DNA from: Bacteroidales bacterium
GTDB taxonomy: Bacteria; Bacteroidota; Bacteroidia; Bacteroidales; UBA932
Direction: 5' to 3'
Assembly (NCBI GenBank): GCA_009784635.1
Contig: WRBG01000040.1
Location: 1 to 12,809 of the forward strand
DNA: 12,809 bases
Position 1 is the first letter of the stretch, and every line of letters begins with the position of its first letter. The position numbers and the translations under genes were made by a program. This document shows, in pieces, positions 7,608 to 12,809 of this stretch. Below the pieces are notes generated by a model. It had not been told where the DNA came from and ran no database searches. It saw only the letters and a program-made list of their open reading frames with translations.

Positions 7608-7640
7608 TTTGTCGCATTTGATGCGCTGGTACGCTATTTG
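7608..7640 (+). promoter_or_regulatory. Weak candidate promoter of htpG
   Basis: TTTG at 7608-7611 is followed after 21 bases by GCTATTTG at 7633-7640, which keeps TTTG but lacks the leading TA of the -7 consensus. It would start transcription a short distance ahead of the htpG ATG at 7668. Nothing better is visible; an alternative sigma factor could explain the poor match. Confidence 0.25.
7613..7625. repeat. Short inverted repeat ahead of htpG
   Basis: CGCAT (7613-7617) and ATGCG (7621-7625) are perfect inverted arms around TTG, between the two boxes of the weak htpG promoter. It could be a small operator. It is not the CIRCE element of HrcA, and there is no T-run after it on either strand to make a terminator. 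Confidence 0.3.
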
Positions 7641-7667
7641 AATACACAGGCAGTAAAAATACTGTCT

Positions 7668-9611
7668 ATGTCTGAACAACACAATCAACAAAAAACAAAG
7701 GGTAACATTGGAGTAACAACCAATAACATCTTCCCTATTATCAAGAAATTTCTTTATTCCGACCACGAAATCTTTTTGCGTGAATTGGTGGCCAATGCGG
7801 TAGACGCCACCCAAAAACTTAGGGCGCTTGCCGCAAGCGGAGAACTTACGGAAGAAATCGGGAATCCGGTTGTTCGCATCACCGCCGATAGCCAAGCCGG
7901 TACCATTACCGTTAGCGACAACGGAATAGGAATGACCCAAGAGGAGGTGGAAAAATACATCAACCAGATTGCCTTCTCCAGCGCCGGGGAGTTTTTGGAA
8001 AAATACAAGGACCAAATCAACCACATTATAGGGCATTTCGGATTGGGATTTTATTCCTCCTTTATGGTGGCGTCCAAGGTAGAAATCCTCACCAAATCCT
8101 ACCAACCGGAAGCGCCTGCGGTAAAATGGAGCTGCGAGGGCGACCCCGAATATACCATGGAAACTGCCGATAAGGCAGAGCGAGGCACCCAAGTCATTCT
8201 CTATTTGGACGAGGAATCCAAATCATTTGCCGAGCCTGCCAAAATCAGGGAATTACTGCTCAAGTACTGCCGCTTTTTACCGGTGGAAATTTTATTTGAA
8301 GACAAAGCCGTTAACGAGACCCAACCCCTTTGGATACGCAAACCGGCAGAGCTTAAAGAAGAAGATTATCTGAACTTTTACCGTCAGCTCTACCCCATGC
8401 AGGAGGAACCCTTGTTCTACATCCATCTGAACGTGGATTATCCCTTTAACCTTACCGGCATCCTGTATTTTCCAAAGATTAAAAATCGGCTCGATATTTC
8501 CCGCAACAAGATTCAGCTATACTGCAACCAAGTTTTTGTCACCGATTCCGTAGAAAACATTGTCCCCGATTTTCTGACCCTGCTCCATGGGGTCATTGAT
8601 TCTCCCGACATTCCGCTGAATGTATCGCGGAGCTATTTGCAAAGCGATGCCAACGTGAAAAAAATTTCTACCTATATCACCAAAAAAGTAGCCGACCGTT
8701 TGGAGGAACTTTTTAAGAACGAACGCAACAATCTGGAAGAAAAATGGGACAACCTCAAGCTCTTTATAGAATACGGCATGTTGAGCGATGAGAAATTTTT
8801 TGAGCGGGCAGAGAAATTTTACCTCTTTAAGAATACCGACCAATCCTGTTTTAGTTTTGAAGAATACAAGAAGGCGATTGAATCCAACCAAACCGACAAG
8901 GATAAGCATTTAATATATTTATATGCCAGCCACTTGCAGGAGCAGTATGCGGCCATAGAAACCGCAAAGAATATGGGCTACGATGTGCTGCTTTTAGACA
9001 GTCCGCTTACCGCCCACTTTGTAAATCTGCTCGAAACCAAATGGAAAGACGTGCGCTTTAGCCGGGTGGACGCCGACATAATCAGCAAATTGATTGCCAA
9101 AGAAGAGCCGGAAAAGCCCTCCATAAGCGAGGAAGAACAGCAAGACCTGCGCATGGCTTTTGAAGCCGTACTGCCCAAGGATGGCCACTACTACCTGCAC
9201 TTTGAAAACCTCCGCCCTCAAGACCAACCCGTGCTTATTACCCGTTCCGAGTTTATGAGGCGTTACCGCGAAATGTCTGCCGTGGGCGGAGGCATGAACT
9301 TTTACGGGAGCATGCCCGAATCGTTTTCGTTGACGATAAATTGCAACCATCCCTTGATTCAGCAGATTATAGAGCAAAAACAAGAGCGAACACAAGAACG
9401 CCTCCAAGCGGTTGCAGAGGAACAAAAAAACGAACAGGCCCCACCGGAGGAAACCTCCGAACCGGACCCTCAAAGACGCAAAGTCATGGAGGAATTTGCC
9501 GAATCCTGCCCCTTGGTAAGTCAAGTAACCGATTTGGCCTTATTAGCCAATAACCTTTTGCAGGGCGAAGCCTTGACCGCCTTTATCAAAAGGAGCTTAT
9601 CCCTGTTGTAA
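7668..9611 (+). CDS. htpG: Molecular chaperone HtpG (Hsp90)
   Basis: A 647-residue cytosolic ATP-dependent chaperone that remodels client proteins as a homodimer. The GHKL ATPase domain shows LRELVANAVDATQK (37-50, with E39 and N43), SDNGIGM (83-89, D84) and the lid motif GHFGLGFYS (122-130). The middle domain carries RLDISRNKIQLYCNQVFVTD (274-293) and the ATP-contacting arginine in NVSRSYLQ (R321). The C-terminal dimerisation domain ends TDLALLANNLLQGEALTAFI (621-640). The protein closely resembles Bacteroides HtpG as I remember it. Between about 570 and 610 is a charged E/Q/P-rich linker where Bacteroides proteins carry a longer coiled coil, so this copy is shorter there. There is no eukaryotic MEEVD tail. 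The ATG at 7668 was chosen over an upstream TTG at 7638 because the conserved part begins at KGNIGVTT (residue 11). Confidence 0.97.
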   Translation: MSEQHNQQKTKGNIGVTTNNIFPIIKKFLYSDHEIFLRELVANAVDATQKLRALAASGELTEEIGNPVVRITADSQAGTITVSDNGIGMTQEEVEKYINQIAFSSAGEFLEKYKDQINHIIGHFGLGFYSSFMVASKVEILTKSYQPEAPAVKWSCEGDPEYTMETADKAERGTQVILYLDEESKSFAEPAKIRELLLKYCRFLPVEILFEDKAVNETQPLWIRKPAELKEEDYLNFYRQLYPMQEEPLFYIHLNVDYPFNLTGILYFPKIKNRLDISRNKIQLYCNQVFVTDSVENIVPDFLTLLHGVIDSPDIPLNVSRSYLQSDANVKKISTYITKKVADRLEELFKNERNNLEEKWDNLKLFIEYGMLSDEKFFERAEKFYLFKNTDQSCFSFEEYKKAIESNQTDKDKHLIYLYASHLQEQYAAIETAKNMGYDVLLLDSPLTAHFVNLLETKWKDVRFSRVDADIISKLIAKEEPEKPSISEEEQQDLRMAFEAVLPKDGHYYLHFENLRPQDQPVLITRSEFMRRYREMSAVGGGMNFYGSMPESFSLTINCNHPLIQQIIEQKQERTQERLQAVAEEQKNEQAPPEETSEPDPQRRKVMEEFAESCPLVSQVTDLALLANNLLQGEALTAFIKRSLSLL

Positions 9612-9679
9612 GTCGGCGCAGCCCCTCCTTATTGTTCATAAAAAATTGCGGATGTAACATTTTCTTCATAAAATATCCC

Positions 9680-9687
9680 TACTTTTG
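9680..9687 (+). promoter_or_regulatory. -7 box of the phosphate transporter promoter
   Basis: TACTTTTG is a perfect Bacteroidota -7 box, 19 bases ahead of the transporter ATG at 9707. No good -33 TTTG lies 19-21 bases upstream; the nearest is a T-run at 9660-9663, 16 bases away. Transcription from here would exclude the upstream TTG at 9632 as a start codon. Confidence 0.55.
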
Positions 9688-9706
9688 CCCCATATTCGTA
9701 GATAAA

Positions 9707-11932
9707 ATGGACCCGTACCTCATTATTCTGGTTTTCTTGCTTGTAGTTGCTGTATTCGACCTCTTTGTGGGCGTGGCCAACGATGCAGTCAATTTCCTAA
9801 ATTCTGCCATAGGTTCCCGCGTAGCTCCCTTCAAGGTAATCACGCTTGTGGCCAGCCTTGGCGTATTGATTGGGGCTACGTTTTCGAGCGGAATGATGGA
9901 GATTGCCCGCAGCGGGGTGTTCAATCCTTACATGTTCACCTTTGAAGAAATCATGATTATCTTCCTTGCCGTGGTAATCACCGATGTGCTGATGCTCGAC
10001 ATTTTCAACTCTTTGGGACTGCCGACCTCCACTACGGTTTCCATTATCTTTGAACTTTTGGGTGGCACCGTGGCCGTAGCGGTCATTAAATTGTACAACG
10101 ACCCTGCTTTGGCGCAGAGCGTGGCCGATTTCATCAACACCAGAAAGGCTCTTGCCATGATTACCGGCATCTTTACCTCCATTGTCGTTGCTTTTACGGC
10201 CGGTCTTATCATCCAATACATAACCCGTCTGATATTTACCTTTAAATACCAAAAAATATACCGCTATGCAGGCTCCTTGTTCGGAGGCATTGCCATCACG
10301 GCCATTCTCTATTTTTTGGTTGTGAAAGGAGCCAAAGGCGCTTCGTTTATGCGTCCGGAATACTTGACATGGATAGAGACCAATACATTGTCTATACTTT
10401 TGTATGTCCTCCTCTCCACAGCAGTCGTCTTCCAACTCCTAATAACATTCTTGAAGGTCAATATTTTCAGATTTATTATATTGGCAGGAACCTTTGCTTT
10501 GGCCTTTGCTTTTGCAGGCAATGATTTGGTGAACTTTGTGGGCGTTCCGCTGGCGGCATTGGATAGTTTTAATGCATACAAGGCCAGTGGATTGGCTGCA
10601 GATGTCATGACTATGGATATGCTTAAGGACGCCGTTCAAACCCCCACATCCTATCTGTTGTTATCGGGTTTATTCATGGTGCTGACCCTCGTTTTTTCAA
10701 AGAAAGCCAAGCGGGTGATACAAACAGAGGTAAACCTAAGCAGCGGCAGCCGCGGGGCCAAAGAGAAATTCGGCTCGTCTGTAGTCGCTAGAACCATTGT
10801 ACGCTCGTCCTTTAATATGGGCAGGATGATGCAACAATTCATTCCGGCCGGCGTGGCCGGTACCATAAACCGGCGGATGGCCAAGGTAAAGCCCAAAAAA
10901 GGGGAGATTCCATTGGCTTTTGACCACATACGCGCATCCATCAACTTGGTGGTCGCTTCCATTTTGATTGCTACGGCCACATCGTTTAAACTACCTCTTT
11001 CTACTACTTACGTTACTTTCATGGTAGCCATGGGGTCCTCCCTTGCCGATGGAGCTTGGGACAGGGAAAGCGCCGTCTACCGCATCAGCGGCGTGCTGAC
11101 CGTCATAGGCGGATGGTTCTTTACTGCTTTTTGCGCGTTCACCTCCTGCGCGCTTGTGGCCATAGCCATTCATTTTGGAGGAAACACAGTAATCTTTATC
11201 CTTGTGGCAATCATATCGTTCGTTTTTATAAAGACCAATTTTTTCTCCAAAAGCAAAAAAGATGTTGAAGCCGGCGAATTTGAAAAAGTGGACAAGGTTT
11301 CTATTTGCAATACGGTAAATAATTCGGTGGCCACATATTTTAATACCATGCTCTCCTTATATAAAGAGGCCTTGACGGAATTTCTCAACGAAGATTTGAC
11401 CGGCCTGCGCAAGACCAAAAACAGGGCCGTATTGCTTCACGAGGAGGTGGTGCGTAAACGCGGGGAATACTACCGCTTTGCCTACGAGGGAGACGAAGAT
11501 AAGGTCAGCAGCGATGCCAGATACTATTATTACCGCGTATTTACCAACCTCAAAGAAGTCGGATACGGCTTGCGGAGCGTTGTGGGCATGGCCTATAACC
11601 ACATAAACAACCACCATTCCGTATACCACAGCACCTTGCGGACGAATCTGCTTGCCATGATTACCGACTTGGAAGACCTTCGCGACTTTCTTAATGGGTA
11701 TGCACATTCGCAGGTACACAAGGACGAACTTGTCACCGAGCGCACAGGACAAAGCGTTGCCTTGATTAATGACCTGCAACACCAGTTACTTACGCGCATA
11801 GAAAAACACAACTTGTCTTTACGTAGCAGTGAACTCTACCTAAACTATCTGCAATTCTCACGCGATATCATCAACCGCTTCTCCTTAGTGGCCTTGTTGC
11901 AGCACGAACTAAACGAAAAGTGTCGGGGCTAA
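9707..11932 (+). CDS. Pit-family inorganic phosphate transporter with PhoU-like tail
   Basis: A 741-residue inner-membrane protein. The PHO4 (PiT) transporter core shows the paired signature GVANDAVN (22-29) and AGNDLVN (270-276). Each half also has a re-entrant S-T-T motif: LPTSTT at 105-110 and LPLSTT at 429-434. About ten or more hydrophobic helices surround a polar loop at about 332-400. After the last helix (about 494-510), a soluble helical domain of some 210 residues (about 525-741) resembles PhoU, the phosphate-signalling protein normally encoded separately. It probably brings in phosphate with a cation. Sulfate transport by PiT relatives is known, so the substrate is family-level inference. 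The PhoU-like tail suggests built-in gating. I chose the ATG at 9707 because a -7 box precedes it and the first helix begins immediately. Its stop overlaps the convergent small gene by 4 bases. Confidence 0.92.
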   Translation: MDPYLIILVFLLVVAVFDLFVGVANDAVNFLNSAIGSRVAPFKVITLVASLGVLIGATFSSGMMEIARSGVFNPYMFTFEEIMIIFLAVVITDVLMLDIFNSLGLPTSTTVSIIFELLGGTVAVAVIKLYNDPALAQSVADFINTRKALAMITGIFTSIVVAFTAGLIIQYITRLIFTFKYQKIYRYAGSLFGGIAITAILYFLVVKGAKGASFMRPEYLTWIETNTLSILLYVLLSTAVVFQLLITFLKVNIFRFIILAGTFALAFAFAGNDLVNFVGVPLAALDSFNAYKASGLAADVMTMDMLKDAVQTPTSYLLLSGLFMVLTLVFSKKAKRVIQTEVNLSSGSRGAKEKFGSSVVARTIVRSSFNMGRMMQQFIPAGVAGTINRRMAKVKPKKGEIPLAFDHIRASINLVVASILIATATSFKLPLSTTYVTFMVAMGSSLADGAWDRESAVYRISGVLTVIGGWFFTAFCAFTSCALVAIAIHFGGNTVIFILVAIISFVFIKTNFFSKSKKDVEAGEFEKVDKVSICNTVNNSVATYFNTMLSLYKEALTEFLNEDLTGLRKTKNRAVLLHEEVVRKRGEYYRFAYEGDEDKVSSDARYYYYRVFTNLKEVGYGLRSVVGMAYNHINNHHSVYHSTLRTNLLAMITDLEDLRDFLNGYAHSQVHKDELVTERTGQSVALINDLQHQLLTRIEKHNLSLRSSELYLNYLQFSRDIINRFSLVALLQHELNEKCRG

Positions 11933-12171
11933 GGGACAGAGGGATGTTCGTCGTCGAACTTGGCCTTAATCGAATACTTAGCAAACACGCTTAGCATATC
12001 TTCATATTCTTCCACAGTGGGAACCGGGGCTCCCTTATTCATGCGGTTATAGAAAGCCGCATTGGTGCAATGATTCATTGCCGCCCTCATTTCATTCCTA
12101 AAACCTGCCTGATATTTAGCAGGAATCAAATCGTAACTCAGACGAAACGCATAACATCTTCTCTTTGCCAT
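11929..12171 (-). CDS. Small putative DNA-binding protein divergent from the repressor
   Basis: An 80-residue protein read leftward from ATG 12171-12169 to a TAG whose complement is 11931-11929, overlapping the transporter stop by 4 bases. It starts with a basic M-A-K-R-R and is helical in outline. The segment TNAAFYNRMNKG (36-47), then PTVEEYEDMLSVFAKY (51-66), resembles small helix-turn-helix-like proteins I know from Bacteroidota, where a recognition-like helix precedes [IL]-x-x-[VI]-F-x-K-Y-x-I. It is divergent from an HTH/S24 repressor, the position of a Cro- or excision-type partner. A full-consensus leftward promoter supports expression. The helix-turn-helix reading is inference; I do not know an exact family. 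Confidence 0.6.
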   Translation of the reverse strand: MAKRRCYAFRLSYDLIPAKYQAGFRNEMRAAMNHCTNAAFYNRMNKGAPVPTVEEYEDMLSVFAKYSIKAKFDDEHPSVP

Positions 12172-12201
12172 TTGAATGTAATCTATTTTATTTTATCTTT
12201 G
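12171..12201 (+). promoter_or_regulatory. Rightward promoter toward the S24 repressor
   Basis: TTTG at 12171-12174, a 19-base spacer and TATCTTTG at 12194-12201 form a full-consensus promoter. Its -33 box touches the start codon of the leftward gene. Transcription would start near 12208 and give a leader of about 113 bases that crosses the leftward promoter and all three palindromes. A weaker -7-like TTATTTTG lies at 12259-12266 but has no -33 partner. Confidence 0.7.
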
Positions 12202-12226
12202 TAAAAATTTTGATAGCAACTTTGCA

Positions 12227-12257
12227 CAAAAATAAACATAAATTTTATGTGTACAAA
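12227..12257 (-). promoter_or_regulatory. Leftward promoter of the small regulator gene
   Basis: On the minus strand, TTTG (complement of CAAA 12254-12257), a 19-base spacer and TATTTTTG (complement of CAAAAATA 12227-12234) match the Bacteroidota consensus fully. Transcription should start near 12220, about 50 bases before the start codon. The -33 box lies inside the palindrome at 12251-12269. Confidence 0.7.
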
Positions 12258-12269
12258 ATTATTTTGTAC
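12251..12269. promoter_or_regulatory. Perfect 19-base palindrome, probable repressor operator
   Basis: GTACAAAAT (12251-12259) and ATTTTGTAC (12261-12269) are exact reverse complements around one central T. The arms stop abruptly at 19 bases. The left arm contains the -33 box of the leftward promoter, so a bound dimer would block RNA polymerase there. Likely ligands are the adjacent HTH/S24 repressor or the small protein. Confidence 0.7.
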
Positions 12270-12277
12270 CGACAATG

Positions 12278-12294
12278 TATAAATGAAAATTATA
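12278..12294. repeat. Tandem palindrome, copy 1
   Basis: TATAA and TTATA arms flank the 7-base spacer ATGAAAA. It differs from copy 2 at only 2 of 17 positions and lies 21 bases (about two helical turns) from it, an arrangement that suits cooperative binding on one DNA face. A+T richness lowers its significance. Confidence 0.5.
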
Positions 12295-12298
12295 TACC

Positions 12299-12315
12299 TA
12301 TAAATAAAGATTATA
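12299..12315. repeat. Tandem palindrome, copy 2, next to the repressor start
   Basis: TATAA and TTATA arms flank ATAAAGA, extended by one further base pair (C12298 with G12316). It ends 5 bases before the repressor ATG, in the ribosome-loading zone. It could act as DNA operator or as a weak RNA hairpin limiting translation. Confidence 0.5.
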
Positions 12316-12320
12316 GATAA

Positions 12321-12809
12321 ATGCAAACATACACCCACATAAACGCAAGATTAAAGCTTTTGGTTAACCACTTTACCTATGGAAACGCAGCCGCCTTCGC
12401 CAAGAGTATCCATGTGGTGCAGCAAGGTTTCGACCGATTGCTCAAGCCGGACAAAAACACAGGACGCTTTCCTACGGTCAAGCCGGAACTTGTTTCAAAG
12501 ATTCTAAACAAATATCCGGATATAAACGGAATATGGCTGCTTTCGGGAGCCGGCCTCATGCTCCACTCCATGTCTCAGCAGGAACTACAGGATTCCCCAT
12601 TTGCTTTTATGCCCGCCACTCCATCGGGTATTCCCTGCTATCGGGCAGATTTTATGCATGAATTTTCTCTTATCCAAAATAAACAGGCCGATTCTATTAG
12701 TTATTACATTGATTGTAAAATATTTAATCATATAGATTTTTGGTGTCTCGTGGGCGACAGCTCCATGGAGCCGGACATTGCCTTGGGCGACATAGTGGCC
12801 ATGCAGGAA
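12321..12809 (+). CDS. HTH/S24-peptidase repressor (CI/LexA-like), 3' end cut
   Basis: An open frame of 163 codons running off the window. An N-terminal XRE-like helix-turn-helix (about residues 7-42, core NAAAFAKSIHVVQQGFDRLL 22-41) is followed by KILNKYPDINGIWLLSGAGLML (60-81), the usual end of this domain in Bacteroidota repressors. From about 93 the S24 (LexA/UmuD/CI) fold begins. F-W-C-L-V-G-D-S-S-M-E-P (140-151) carries the expected nucleophile S148, and LGDIVA is at 155-160; the catalytic lysine lies beyond the edge. Such proteins repress phage, element or SOS-type genes until RecA-stimulated self-cleavage. In the motif, the glycine normally two residues before the serine is D146, with G145 one place earlier. 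TAA directly precedes the ATG in frame, so no longer start exists. Confidence 0.85.
   Translation, partial: MQTYTHINARLKLLVNHFTYGNAAAFAKSIHVVQQGFDRLLKPDKNTGRFPTVKPELVSKILNKYPDINGIWLLSGAGLMLHSMSQQELQDSPFAFMPATPSGIPCYRADFMHEFSLIQNKQADSISYYIDCKIFNHIDFWCLVGDSSMEPDIALGDIVAMQE

Noticed and set aside
7613..7625. Hairpin ahead of htpG as a transcription terminator
   Set aside because: The stem is only 5 base pairs and the T-run precedes it instead of following; on the minus strand A bases follow it.
7638..7667. TTG start adding 10 residues to HtpG
   Set aside because: The family similarity starts at KGNIGVTT, and a good ATG lies at 7668; the TTG also falls in the candidate -7 box.
7557..8192. 211-codon minus-strand frame opposite htpG
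   Set aside because: It lies antisense to the highly conserved HtpG ATPase domain; its composition mirrors that gene's codons and no family motif is visible.
9632..9706. TTG start adding 25 residues to the phosphate transporter
   Set aside because: A -7 box at 9680-9687 places the transcript start downstream of this TTG, and the family begins at the first helix after the ATG at 9707.
9797..10435. 212-codon minus-strand frame opposite the phosphate transporter
   Set aside because: It is fully antisense to a clear transporter gene, rich in G/H/N/Q from reversed membrane codons, with no promoter or family match.
11929..11932. Frameshift or assembly error at the transporter stop
   Set aside because: The 4-base overlap is a tail-to-tail overlap of two convergent genes, both with clean ends.
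12202..12230. Extra operator-like repeats (AAAATTTT, TTTGCACAAA)
   Set aside because: The arms are very short and expected by chance in such A+T-rich sequence; they do not match the 19-base palindrome.

Overview
The window looks like chromosomal DNA of a Bacteroidota bacterium, most likely order Bacteroidales. Four things point there: promoter boxes of the Bacteroides type (TTTG, 19 bases, TAnnTTTG) sit ahead of several genes; start codons lack Shine-Dalgarno purine runs; the proteins include a 6-bladed beta-propeller lipoprotein, an OMP_b-brl_3-type outer-membrane barrel and a Bacteroidota-type HtpG; and the right-edge repressor has the layout of Bacteroidota HTH/S24 proteins. I cannot name the genus. 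All calls come from reading the sequence; no database search was run.

Layout, left to right. (A) 1-1440 is a visibly more A+T-rich patch. It holds the last codons of one protein, a complete beta-propeller lipoprotein, and two short relics that look like the decayed C-terminal ends of lost genes. (B) 1462-2862 is an exported TPR protein with its own promoter. (C) 2893-7591 is a tight operon behind a textbook promoter: ABC ATPase, membrane permease, YtrA-type GntR repressor, outer-membrane beta-barrel protein and a 39-residue one-helix membrane peptide. Gaps are 4 bases, 4 bases, an 11-base overlap and 20 bases. The repressor probably controls the operon in response to an unidentified envelope stress or ligand. 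(D) 7668-9611 is htpG (Hsp90). (E) 9707-11932 is a Pit-type phosphate transporter carrying a PhoU-like C-terminal domain. (F) 11929-12809 is a compact regulatory module: a small leftward gene and a rightward HTH/S24 (CI/LexA-like) repressor cut by the window edge, separated by about 150 A+T-rich bases.

Region F is the most interesting part. The two genes diverge, but their best promoters point toward each other and their predicted transcripts overlap. A perfect 19-base palindrome covers the -33 box of the leftward promoter. Two near-identical 17-base palindromes, 21 bases apart, end just before the repressor start codon. This resembles the control region of a phage or integrative-element lysogeny switch, although no integrase or other mobility gene is inside the window.

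No stretch longer than 300 bases lacks a gene. I saw no tRNA, rRNA, CRISPR array, insertion sequence or convincing rho-independent terminator.
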